6,859 nucleotides of DNA from assembly GCA_002724505.1 (NCBI GenBank), contig PBOV01000145.1:1-6859 (forward strand), in the 5' to 3' direction. Numbering within the stretch: the first letter of the stretch is position 1; each line of letters begins with the position of its first letter. The stretch is from Rhodospirillaceae bacterium (lineage in GTDB: Bacteria > Pseudomonadota > Alphaproteobacteria > MPNO01 > UBA2964). The position numbers were made by a program, and so were the translations under genes. The notes beneath the pieces are model-generated. The model was not told the DNA's origin and searched no databases. It saw only the letters and a program-made list of their open reading frames with translations. Positions 1 to 6,404 of this stretch are shown here, in pieces.

Positions 1-91
1 ACTAACTCCAACGGATCGCTATTTTGATAATAAGGCTCCCTTTTTAAAGATTGACGGCAATACCTTTTTTGACTCGAATAAAATATTTGTC

Positions 92-189
92 GGTTTTTGC
101 AAAACAAAACAAAACCAGCCTCAACGCTGCCTATGTTCATACTCGATCCTCTGTTCTATAAACAACTTGACCCCAAGTAGATAAAAGGC
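92..189 (+). promoter_or_regulatory. Candidate promoter/leader of the meta-cleavage operon
   Basis: This is noncoding sequence ahead of the first gene. A TATAAA hexamer at 157-162 is a reasonable -10 box, 35 bp before the start codon, but the matching -35 region (about 134-139, TGTTCA) is poor, so a regulator-dependent promoter is possible. Further upstream, three consecutive AAAAC units (101-115) are flanked by the inverted pair GGTTTT (92-97) and AAAACC (111-116), which could be a binding site or simply an A-tract. A TTGACG at 51-56 with TCGAAT at 74-79 (17-bp spacer) is a second, weaker promoter candidate. A purine-rich AAAAGG at 183-188 is the likely ribosome-binding site. All of this is pattern matching by eye. 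Confidence 0.25.
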
Positions 190-196
190 AGTAACA

Positions 197-1000
197 ATGG
201 CAAAAAATCCCGCCAAAGTACGAGACCCATTAAAAACCGCAGCGACCCGTATCAGGCGCGCGATGACTACGGGTAGGCCCTGCAAACCAATTCGCGATCT
301 TATCAAGAAAGGTGACCTGGACTCCGCCTACGCCATTCAGCAAATCAACACCGAAATCTGGATCAAAGAAAATCGACGGCCGGTGGGACGAAAGATTGGG
401 CTTACGGCAAAAACCGTCCAGCTTCAACTGGGAGTCGACCAACCAGATTTCGGGGTTCTATACGCAGATATGGAAGTGGTCGATGGCGATGAGATAGGTA
501 TTGAACGCCTGATGCAACCCAAAGCTGAGGGCGAAATTGCCCTAGTCCTGGATGACGATTTGGTCGATGAACAATTGACCCTGGTCGACCTTATTGACGC
601 TGTAGCCTACGCGCTACCAGCCATTGAGGTCGTTGGCAGTCGCATCGCCAATTGGGATATTAACATTCTCGATACTATCGCAGATAACGCGTCCTCCGGT
701 CTTTATGTGCTCGGCACCAGACCAGTTGGTTTACATGAAATTGATCTTCGAATGTGTGGCATGGTAATGGAAAATAAAGGAGATCAGGTTTCCATCGGCG
801 CGGGAGCTGCTTGTTTAGGCAACCCGCTAAATGCAGCATTGTGGCTGGCTCGTAAAATGGTCCAAGTGGGAATGCCTCTAATGGCGGGAGATACGATAAT
901 GACCGGCGCACTCGGTCCCATGGCACCGGTAACGCCTGGCGATGTGATTGAAGTTCGTATTTCGGGACTCGGATCAGTCCGTGCAGTCTTCGGTAAGTAA
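197..1000 (+). CDS. mhpD: 2-oxopent-4-enoate (2-keto-4-pentenoate) hydratase
   Basis: This 267-aa protein of the fumarylacetoacetase-like hydratase/decarboxylase family should add water to 2-hydroxypenta-2,4-dienoate, giving 4-hydroxy-2-oxovalerate, in the cytoplasm. Length is close to the usual ~260 aa. Residues 64-92 closely resemble E. coli MhpD (VGRKIGLT, then LGVDQPDFG and an ADM). The divalent-metal triad is visible as Glu111 and Glu113 in [11 protein letters not shown] and Glu144 in [17 protein letters not shown] (163-169) and TGALGP (236-241) are further family motifs. AAAAGG eight bases before the ATG supports the start; the next in-frame Met (residue 23) would cut into the N-terminal helix. 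The first ~5 residues are a short extension relative to MhpD. It leads a four-gene operon. A 2-oxo-hepta-diene-dioate hydratase (HpcG-like) is the main alternative, made unlikely by the aldolase and dehydrogenase next door. Confidence 0.9.
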   Translation: MAKNPAKVRDPLKTAATRIRRAMTTGRPCKPIRDLIKKGDLDSAYAIQQINTEIWIKENRRPVGRKIGLTAKTVQLQLGVDQPDFGVLYADMEVVDGDEIGIERLMQPKAEGEIALVLDDDLVDEQLTLVDLIDAVAYALPAIEVVGSRIANWDINILDTIADNASSGLYVLGTRPVGLHEIDLRMCGMVMENKGDQVSIGAGAACLGNPLNAALWLARKMVQVGMPLMAGDTIMTGALGPMAPVTPGDVIEVRISGLGSVRAVFGK

Positions 1001-1012
1001 AGGAAAATACCC

Positions 1013-1939
1013 ATGAAAACCAAGGTGGCCATTATCGGATCAGGGAATATTGGCACAGATCTCATGATTAAGATTTTGAGAACCTCCAAGATTCTCGAAG
1101 TTACCGTACTTGTTGGTATTGACTCTAATTCGGATGGCATAGCACGTGCCAAAAAAATGGGGGTGGGGACGACTGACAAAGGTATCGATGGTTTAGTTGG
1201 GATGAAAGAATTCAAACACATCGAAATTTTATTCGATGCCACTTCCGCTAAGGCACATACCTATCATGATACGGTCGCGCGTAAGTATGGCAAACAGATT
1301 ATAGATATGACACCGGCGGCGATCGGCCCCTATGTTGTACCTGTAGTAAATATTGATCAGCATCTTAATGCTCCCAATATCAACATGGTGTCTTGTGGGG
1401 GGCAGGCAACCATACCGATGGTGGAGGCAGTCCAGAGAGTCGCCAAGGTTCACTACGCGGAGATTGTGGCCTCCATTGCTAGTAAGTCGGCTGGTCCCGG
1501 CACGCGTGCCAATATTGATGAATTTACCGTTACTACAGCAACCGGACTGGAAGCAGTGGGTGGCGCAGATCGTGGCAAAGCTATCATTGTCCTCAACCCC
1601 GCGGATCCTCCTGTAATGATGCGAAATACGGTTTATACCCTTAGCGATAATGCCGATAAAGGCGCCGTTATCGAATCCATTAATAAACAAGTCGAAGAGG
1701 TTCAAAGTTATGTACCCGGCTACCGTCTAAAACAGAACGTTCAGTTTGAACGGATTGGAGACAATACACCCGTAAAAATCCCAGGTCTCGGCGAGTTTGT
1801 TGGGCTCAAGACATCAGTATTCCTTGAAGTAGAGGGTGCCGCGCATTATTTGCCTAGCTATGCTGGAAATTTGGACATTATGACTTCTGCCGCTCTTAAG
1901 ACTGCGGAACGACTAATTCAGCTAAAAAAGGCAGCCTGA
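1013..1939 (+). CDS. mhpF: Acetaldehyde dehydrogenase (acylating), CoA-dependent
   Basis: This 308-aa enzyme oxidises acetaldehyde with NAD+ and coenzyme A to acetyl-CoA, the last step of the meta-cleavage pathway. The N-terminal Rossmann motif is IIGSGNIG (7-14). The catalytic cysteine is Cys128 in [11 protein letters not shown], which forms the thioester. [14 protein letters not shown] (159-172) and [12 protein letters not shown] (189-200) are hallmark stretches of the DmpF/MhpF/BphJ family, and length is normal. The start has a good Shine-Dalgarno (AAAGGA, 999-1004), eight bases upstream and overlapping the preceding stop codon. In characterised relatives (DmpG-DmpF, BphI-BphJ) this protein forms a complex with the aldolase, so that toxic acetaldehyde is channelled rather than released. 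The aldolase follows after only 2 bp, which fits that partnership. Key residues appear intact. Confidence 0.95.
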   Translation: MKTKVAIIGSGNIGTDLMIKILRTSKILEVTVLVGIDSNSDGIARAKKMGVGTTDKGIDGLVGMKEFKHIEILFDATSAKAHTYHDTVARKYGKQIIDMTPAAIGPYVVPVVNIDQHLNAPNINMVSCGGQATIPMVEAVQRVAKVHYAEIVASIASKSAGPGTRANIDEFTVTTATGLEAVGGADRGKAIIVLNPADPPVMMRNTVYTLSDNADKGAVIESINKQVEEVQSYVPGYRLKQNVQFERIGDNTPVKIPGLGEFVGLKTSVFLEVEGAAHYLPSYAGNLDIMTSAALKTAERLIQLKKAA

Positions 1940-1941
1940 CA

Positions 1942-2982
1942 ATGAATATCGACCAAAATCGTAAAATTTACGTTCAGGATACAACGCTCCGTGACGGTAT
2001 GCACGCGATTAAGCATGCTTATACACCAGAACAGGTTCAGGTTATTGCTAGAGCACTGGAGGAAGCAGGCGTAAGTGGCATCGAGGTAACTCATGGGGAT
2101 GGATTAGCAGGAACGTCATTTAACTACGGGTTTGGTACTAATACCGACCTTGAATGGATTGAAGCCGCCGCTGACGTTGTAGAAAACGCTAATTTAACTG
2201 TTCTACTTCTTCCAGGCATTGGTACGGTTGAAGATCTGCAGAACGCCCAAGCTGCTGGTGCTACCTCTGTCCGCGTCGCTACACATTGTACCGAAGCAGA
2301 TGTCTCCAAACAGCATATTGAGTGGGCCAGGGAAAACGGGATGGATGTCGCCTGCCTGCTGATGTTAGCCCATATGACGGAGCCAAAGGCTTTTGCCGAA
2401 CAGGCAAAATTAATGGAATCCTATGGGGCGCATTGCATCTATGTCACAGATAGCGCGGGAGCCTTATTATTAGATGGGGTTAAAGATCGATTTAAGGCAA
2501 TGGCTGACGTACTTGATCCCACTACACAAACCGGAATGCATGCGCATAACAATCTTGGTTTAGGTGTAGCATTCAATTTGGTCGCTCTCGAACAGGGAGC
2601 GACGCGGATAGATGGCTCGCTCGGCGGTATGGGAGCCGGAGCGGGTAACGCTCCCCTAGAGGTCTTTATAGCTGTCGCAGATCGTATGGGGCTCAACCAT
2701 GGCTGCAATGTATTTGGGCTCATGGACGCAGCGGATGATCTTGTACGCCCACTTCAGGATCGGCCGGTACGTATCGATCGCGAAACACTATCTATAGGCT
2801 ATGCAGGGGTTTATTCGAGCTTCCTGCGTCACGCAGAAACAGCGTCAAAAACATATGGTATCGATACTAGAGACATCCTCGTGGAGTTAGGCAGGCGTCG
2901 TATGGTTGGAGGGCAGGAAGATATGATTGTCGACGTGGCACTGGACCTTGCCAAAGAACGAGACGTAAAGGGAGTGGCATGA
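1942..2982 (+). CDS. mhpE: 4-hydroxy-2-oxovalerate aldolase
   Basis: This 346-aa class II (metal-dependent, HMGL-like) pyruvate aldolase splits 4-hydroxy-2-oxovalerate into pyruvate and acetaldehyde. TTLRDGMHA (14-22) carries the catalytic arginine (Arg17), a metal-ligand aspartate (Asp18) and the catalytic histidine (His21) by analogy with Bph[10 protein letters not shown] (200-208) supplies metal-ligand histidines 200 and 202, and Tyr291 in [12 protein letters not shown] matches the conserved active-site tyrosine. The C-terminal region, with [17 protein letters not shown] (313-329), is the DmpG-type communication domain that contacts the dehydrogenase. That domain and the high resemblance to MhpE separate it from isopropylmalate or citramalate synthases. 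The start follows the upstream stop by 2 bp, with AAAAAGG (1925-1931) as ribosome-binding site inside the preceding gene. Its last 4 bases overlap the next gene, implying translational coupling. Confidence 0.95.
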   Translation: MNIDQNRKIYVQDTTLRDGMHAIKHAYTPEQVQVIARALEEAGVSGIEVTHGDGLAGTSFNYGFGTNTDLEWIEAAADVVENANLTVLLLPGIGTVEDLQNAQAAGATSVRVATHCTEADVSKQHIEWARENGMDVACLLMLAHMTEPKAFAEQAKLMESYGAHCIYVTDSAGALLLDGVKDRFKAMADVLDPTTQTGMHAHNNLGLGVAFNLVALEQGATRIDGSLGGMGAGAGNAPLEVFIAVADRMGLNHGCNVFGLMDAADDLVRPLQDRPVRIDRETLSIGYAGVYSSFLRHAETASKTYGIDTRDILVELGRRRMVGGQEDMIVDVALDLAKERDVKGVA

Positions 2983-2984
2983 TG
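2967..2984 (+). promoter_or_regulatory. Shine-Dalgarno and double start codon of the decarboxylase gene
   Basis: A strong AAAGGGAG (2967-2974) lies inside the end of the aldolase gene and precedes two consecutive in-frame ATG codons (2979 and 2982). The first gives an ATGA overlap with the aldolase stop and a 4-base spacer. The second gives a 7-base spacer, nearer the usual optimum. Either start changes the protein by only one methionine. Confidence 0.55.
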
Positions 2985-3752
2985 GTAAATATAAATAAAA
3001 TGGCCGAAATTGTTGATGACGCGGCTCGCGTAGGAAAGTCTATCCCGCAGCTCAGTAACAAATACGACTATACTCTTGAAGATGCTTATAATGTTCAGGC
3101 AGCCTCTTTTCAGAGGCGCCTAGCCCGCGGTGAAAAGCAAGTAGGAATGAAGATGGGTTTTACTAGCCGCGCTAAAATGATCCAGATGGGATTAACCGAC
3201 CTTGTCTGGGGACGCCTTTCAGACGAAATGCTTGTTGAGGATGGAGATGAAATTAATTTCAATAAATATGTGCATCCGCGAGCCGAACCTGAGCTTGCTT
3301 TCTTGCTGAAAAAATCACTGGAGGGGCCTGTAACAGCCACAGAGGCGTTAGCCGCTGTTGAGTCCGTGGCCCCAGCGATTGAGATTATTGATAGTCGCTA
3401 TAAAAAATTCAAGTTTTCACTAGAGGACGTTGTTGCCGACAACAGTTCGTCCTCAGGTTTTGTTCTGGGTGCCTGGAATAAGCCAGATGTTGATCTCAGT
3501 AATCTTGGAATGATCTTGGAGGTCAATGGGCATCCCGTTCAGATCGGCTCGTCGGCAGCGATCCTTGGTCACCCTGTTCGATCTCTCGCCCACGCAGCCA
3601 GAATATCAACGCAATCTGGGAGAAAACTCGAAAAAGGTTGGATTATAATGGCTGGCGGCGCCACGGCAGCGCATGCACTCGTACCCGGCGATTATGTTCG
3701 AAATGTTGTCGAGGACCTTGGGTTTACTGGGTTCACGGTTTCTAGCCGATAA
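2979..3752 (+). CDS. dmpH: 4-oxalocrotonate (2-oxo-3-hexenedioate) decarboxylase
   Basis: This is a second member of the hydratase/decarboxylase family (257 aa), paralogous to the first gene of the operon. It most resembles DmpH/XylI decarboxylases: [17 protein letters not shown] (55-71) parallels the family's VGLKMGLTSWAKMAQMG, and [15 protein letters not shown] (134-148) matches the decarboxylase-type VEVIDSRYENFKFDL. Metal ligands are Glu103 and Glu105 ([10 protein letters not shown]) and Glu135. The reaction is Mg2+-dependent loss of CO2 from 4-oxalocrotonate, producing the unstable 2-hydroxypentadienoate that the hydratase takes up. In Pseudomonas these two paralogues form a physical complex, so encoding both here suggests the same arrangement. 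The gene ends the first block. A tautomerase (DmpI) often follows in dmp-type operons but is absent. The alternative is a hydratase of related specificity; the decarboxylase-like motifs favour the call. Confidence 0.85.
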   Translation: MMVNINKMAEIVDDAARVGKSIPQLSNKYDYTLEDAYNVQAASFQRRLARGEKQVGMKMGFTSRAKMIQMGLTDLVWGRLSDEMLVEDGDEINFNKYVHPRAEPELAFLLKKSLEGPVTATEALAAVESVAPAIEIIDSRYKKFKFSLEDVVADNSSSSGFVLGAWNKPDVDLSNLGMILEVNGHPVQIGSSAAILGHPVRSLAHAARISTQSGRKLEKGWIIMAGGATAAHALVPGDYVRNVVEDLGFTGFTVSSR

Positions 3753-3872
3753 GAATTCCGCTGTGACACGGGTAGCAGATACTAAACGAGATGTGTATTA
3801 TTCGATTAATTTACCGTATCACTTCCGCGTATACCTTCGGGCTCCCTGAAGAAGAAAACAAAGAGAAATTCG
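3753..3872 (+). promoter_or_regulatory. Intergenic gap with possible promoter for the ferredoxin block
   Basis: This 120-bp spacer separates the lower-pathway genes from the electron-transfer genes and holds no credible coding region. It is too short for the ~63-codon tautomerase gene that follows dmpH in classic operons. TATTAT at 3796-3801 could be a -10 box, but no good -35 box lies upstream. A 7-bp stem with one G-T pair (3835-3841 with 3845-3851, loop CTC) is followed by AAGAAAACA rather than a T-run, so it is not a standard terminator; it may influence translation of the next gene. AAGAGA (3861-3866) is a modest ribosome-binding site. Whether the second block has its own promoter is undecided. 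Confidence 0.2.
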
Positions 3873-4193
3873 ATGAATGAGATAGAGTACCACGCTGCAG
3901 CAAAAACTGACGAAATACCGGAAGAAGATGTTAAAGGGGTAGTTCTCGATGACGAGGAAATAGCGATTTATAATATCGAAGGTGAGTATTACGCTACCCA
4001 TGGCATCTGTACGCATGAAAATATTGCACTTGCCGATGGTTTTGTTGAGGGCCAACTCATCGAATGTCCACTCCACAGTGCATGCTTTGAAATAAAAACC
4101 GGCAAAGCCGTTAATCCGCCAGCTGAAATTGATTTAAAGACCTACCCTGTAAAAGTCGAAGGCGACACTATCTACGTTGGTATTGAAAAATAA
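3873..4193 (+). CDS. Rieske [2Fe-2S] ferredoxin (first of a tandem pair)
   Basis: This small soluble electron carrier (106 aa) is of the type that passes electrons from a flavin reductase to a Rieske non-heme iron oxygenase. The cluster site is CTH (Cys46, His48) and CPLH (Cys65, His68), separated by 16 residues as in BphF/CarAc-type ferredoxins. There is no signal peptide or membrane anchor, so it is cytoplasmic, unlike bc1 Rieske proteins. The residue after the second ligand histidine is serine (HSACFEIKTG) instead of the commoner glycine, and an extra cysteine, Cys71, sits three residues after His68. It aligns without gaps to the next gene product over 103 residues (51 identical by hand count), so the two probably arose by duplication or are long-diverged paralogues. 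It lacks the second cysteine needed for a bc1-style disulfide. Its partner oxygenase cannot be told from the sequence. Confidence 0.88.
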   Translation: MNEIEYHAAAKTDEIPEEDVKGVVLDDEEIAIYNIEGEYYATHGICTHENIALADGFVEGQLIECPLHSACFEIKTGKAVNPPAEIDLKTYPVKVEGDTIYVGIEK

Positions 4194-4227
4194 GCCTAAC
4201 AACCCTTAACGCAAAAGGAACACCCGA

Positions 4228-4563
4228 ATGAGCGATGCAAATATCGAATTTCACTCTGTCGCTAACACCGAAGAGGTTACCGAAGATGAGCCCAAAGCCG
4301 TATCGATTGGCCGCATGGATATTGGTATTTACAAACTCGATGGTGAATTTTATGCCATTGACGACATATGTACCCATGCCTACGCCTGTATGACTGATGG
4401 TTATATAGATGACGGACAGATCGAATGTCCATTACATGGTGCTTTGTTCGATATCAAAACTGGTAAAGCAATGACCGCGCCCGCAACTATCGATCTTCGC
4501 TCCTATGAAGTAAAAGTTGATGGTGATCAGATCATGGTCGGCGTTCCCAAGACTGAAGACTAA
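4228..4563 (+). CDS. Rieske [2Fe-2S] ferredoxin (second of a tandem pair)
   Basis: This 111-aa cytoplasmic Rieske ferredoxin has cluster ligands Cys48 and His50 (ICTHAYAC) and Cys67 and His70 (ECPLHGALFDIKTG), again 16 residues apart. It has the more canonical glycine after the last ligand. An extra Cys54 lies in the first cluster loop, with no partner in the second loop, so no internal disulfide is expected. AAGGAA (4215-4220) eight bases before the ATG supports the start. It follows the first ferredoxin by 34 bp and precedes the reductase by 25 bp, consistent with one transcript. The likely role is shuttling single electrons from the reductase at 4589-5815 to an oxygenase not seen here. Two ferredoxins with one reductase suggests either two terminal oxygenases or redundancy. 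A nitrite-reductase small-subunit (NirD-like) role is less likely, given the adjacent BphA4-type reductase. Confidence 0.9.
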   Translation: MSDANIEFHSVANTEEVTEDEPKAVSIGRMDIGIYKLDGEFYAIDDICTHAYACMTDGYIDDGQIECPLHGALFDIKTGKAMTAPATIDLRSYEVKVDGDQIMVGVPKTED

Positions 4564-4588
4564 TATTCCACCAGCGTTAGAAATATCA

Positions 4589-5815
4589 ATGAATGAAGAC
4601 CGCACATTCCTAATAATTGGTGCCAGTCAGGCTGGTGGTTGGGTTGCACAAACACTGCGCCACGAAGGATTTGAAGGTAAAGTTATCTTGATTGGTGAAG
4701 AGCCTTACTTGCCATATGAACGTCCGCCGTTATCTAAGGCCGCTCTCCTAGGCGAAGTCACTGTCGATAGCACGTATTTCTGGTCGCAGGAAACATTAGA
4801 TGAAGCCAATATTGAAACGCAACTAAATACACGTGTCATAGCAATTGATCGGAATGTTAAAGAAATAGTTACCGAGGGCGGCACGCGCATGGGCTATGAC
4901 AAGCTAGCAATCACCACCGGGGCCCGCGTGCGCGAATTACCAGTCGAAGGTGCTGACCTTCCAGGTGTTTTTTATTTACGCACTATGGAAAATACCCTCG
5001 CTATTCGCGACGCAGTAAAAGACGGTACCACAGCAATGATAGTCGGTGGCGGCTGGATTGGCCTGGAATGTGCCGCCACCCTAACCAAGCTTGGGTGCAA
5101 TGCTATAGTCATCGAGTCCGCGGACCGCCTCTGTGGTCGCGCTGTTACCCCTGAAATAAGTGACTGGATGCTTGAATTCCATACTAGTCATGGTGTCGAT
5201 GTCCGGTTAGGTACGGGGATCGAAAAATTCCAAGGTGCCGGCCAGCTAGAGCGCGCCGTTCTACCAAGTGGAGACACCATAGAATGCTCTGTTGCTGTAG
5301 TCGGTATCGGTGTTATTCCCAATGCAGAATTGGCTCGAGACGCCGGACTAGAAGTTGATAACGGGATCGTTGTTGATGACCGTGCCTGCACGTCGGATTC
5401 GGATATTGTTGCAGCGGGAGATGTAACCAACCATCCCAATGCCCTCCTCGGCCGGCGTATTAGGCTAGAGAGCTATGAAAATGCCCAAAACCAGGGAATT
5501 ATCGCGGGTAAAGCAATGCTCAATAAGGCAGAGGCCTATTCAGAACTTCCATGGTTCTGGTCCGACCAGTTTGACGCTAATCTGCAAATGATCGGACTTC
5601 CAAAAGACTGGGAAGAGACCGTAACAAGGGGGGATAAAGACTCTAACGAATTCGTCACCTTTTATCTCAAGGATGGGGTGATTGATGGCGCTATTTCGGT
5701 CAATAATCCACGGGATCTCCGAATTGCTAAAAGGCTGATGCTCGGAAAAAAACAGGTTACCGCCGCTGAACTTATTAACCCTGAAACCAAAATGCAGGGG
5801 CTTCTCAAGCGATAA
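4589..5815 (+). CDS. FAD-dependent NAD(P)H:ferredoxin reductase (BphA4/HcaD type)
   Basis: This 408-aa flavoprotein takes electrons from NAD(P)H and reduces Rieske ferredoxins for ring-hydroxylating or related oxygenases. The FAD-binding motif LIIGASQAGG is at 8-17, YERPPLSK (43-50) is typical of this family, and the second flavin motif ends in AAGDVT (275-280). The nucleotide site is IVGGGWIGLE (151-160), with Glu176 at the end of the following strand (IVIES), which favours NADH over NADPH. The C-terminal domain begins near PWFWSDQF (321-328), characteristic of the oxygenase-linked reductases. Reading can be extended upstream to an ATG at 4517, but that would overlap the ferredoxin by 47 bp and add 24 residues unlike the family, so the ATG at 4589 is preferred although its Shine-Dalgarno is weak. 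Translation may depend on coupling to the ferredoxin gene. A rubredoxin or putidaredoxin reductase is the nearest alternative; the Rieske neighbours argue against it. Confidence 0.92.
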   Translation: MNEDRTFLIIGASQAGGWVAQTLRHEGFEGKVILIGEEPYLPYERPPLSKAALLGEVTVDSTYFWSQETLDEANIETQLNTRVIAIDRNVKEIVTEGGTRMGYDKLAITTGARVRELPVEGADLPGVFYLRTMENTLAIRDAVKDGTTAMIVGGGWIGLECAATLTKLGCNAIVIESADRLCGRAVTPEISDWMLEFHTSHGVDVRLGTGIEKFQGAGQLERAVLPSGDTIECSVAVVGIGVIPNAELARDAGLEVDNGIVVDDRACTSDSDIVAAGDVTNHPNALLGRRIRLESYENAQNQGIIAGKAMLNKAEAYSELPWFWSDQFDANLQMIGLPKDWEETVTRGDKDSNEFVTFYLKDGVIDGAISVNNPRDLRIAKRLMLGKKQVTAAELINPETKMQGLLKR

Positions 5816-5825
5816 CGTCGTTCTG

Positions 5826-6266
5826 TTATAGCAATCCTAAGGACCTAAGTTCGTCTGCCATATCCTGGGGTAGAGAGGATACTTTTTTGCGTTCCGCAGT
5901 CGTTAAATCCGCTGGAGCAACATCGACTTCCATATAACGCCACCCTTGAATGGGTTTGTGCGGCAGCAAAACTGTTTGAACTAAATTTGTATCCAATATT
6001 AATGCACAGCGGGGTTTGCCATTACGATCGAAGGCTTCACTGAAGCCATTTATGCGCTGTCTAACGCGGATATATCCTTTAATAATCCAATAAATTGAAC
6101 CGTTATCGAGAACCTCATCAGCCCTTTTAGGTGAATTACGAGTCAGGTGCCTTAGATCCGCAGACCCATTTTTTTCTCTGGCTTTACAAAGGCGCTCGAT
6201 CTGGATTTCTTTCAGATGCTCCACACTTTCAATGCCTACGGCGATTTTAACTAGGTGAATGGTCAT
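5826..6266 (-). CDS. DUF1489 family protein of unknown function
   Basis: This is a 146-aa protein that I recognise as the DUF1489 family, widespread in Alphaproteobacteria and of unknown function. Supporting motifs are the start MTIHLVKIAVG, KRADEVLDNGSIYWIIKG (47-64), CALILDTNLVQT (87-98), QGWRYM (107-112) and the terminal LRSLGLL. It looks soluble, with no membrane segment or signal peptide. The reading frame extends 7 codons further to an ATG at 6287, but the family normally begins at MTxHLxK, so 6266 is chosen; neither start has a clear Shine-Dalgarno. ACTCAA at 6301-6306 and ACTCTA at 6277-6282 (TTGAGT and TAGAGT on this strand, 18 bp apart) could form a weak promoter, giving an almost leaderless transcript. 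It converges on the reductase gene with 10 bp between stops, so it is probably a housekeeping neighbour rather than part of the catabolic operon. Confidence 0.85.
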   Translation of the reverse strand: MTIHLVKIAVGIESVEHLKEIQIERLCKAREKNGSADLRHLTRNSPKRADEVLDNGSIYWIIKGYIRVRQRINGFSEAFDRNGKPRCALILDTNLVQTVLLPHKPIQGWRYMEVDVAPADLTTAERKKVSSLPQDMADELRSLGLL

Positions 6267-6382
6267 GAAAAACCGTACTCTAACCAACTTGTAATCTAGA
6301 ACTCAACAATCCTCTTAATACCCCGACGACCTAACCGTAATTTTTCATGTGATAGAAAGTTCGATCATCATATAAACATTTT

Positions 6383-6404
6383 AGAGTTAAGTCATTTAAA
6401 CTCT
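6383..6404 (-). terminator. Weak inverted repeat at the end of the transporter gene
   Basis: AGAGTT (6383-6388) and AACTCT (6399-6404) form a 6-bp stem with a 10-base loop straddling the transporter stop codon. On the - strand it is followed by AAAATG, not a T-run, and the stem is AT-rich, so it is at best a poor terminator. The rest of the 6267-6403 spacer shows no gene. Confidence 0.15.

Noticed and set aside
69..84. TTGACT followed by TAAAAT as a promoter
   Set aside because: The two hexamers are only 4 bases apart, far short of the 16-18 expected for a sigma-70-type promoter.
784..1705. Long open frames on the - strand (784-1242 and 1229-1705) opposite the hydratase and dehydrogenase genes
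   Set aside because: They lie antisense to well-supported enzymes, show no recognisable domain, have low-complexity composition, and are explained as shadows of the + strand codons.
3835..3851. Small hairpin before the first ferredoxin as a transcription terminator
   Set aside because: The stem is short, includes a G-T pair, and is followed by an A-rich stretch rather than a T-run on the coding strand; the opposite strand has no T-run either.
4517..4588. Upstream in-frame ATG extension of the ferredoxin reductase
   Set aside because: It would overlap the ferredoxin gene by 47 bp, adds 24 residues with no family resemblance, and the protein begins naturally with MNEDRTFLIIGAS at 4589.
5812..5829. 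ATAAC/GTTAT inverted repeat between the convergent reductase and DUF1489 genes as a bidirectional terminator
   Set aside because: Only 5 AT-rich base pairs with an 8-base loop and no T-run on either side; too weak to call.
5836..5849. Direct repeat of CCTAAG
   Set aside because: It falls within the coding end of the DUF1489 gene and is explained by the conserved leucine-rich C-terminus (LRSLGLL).
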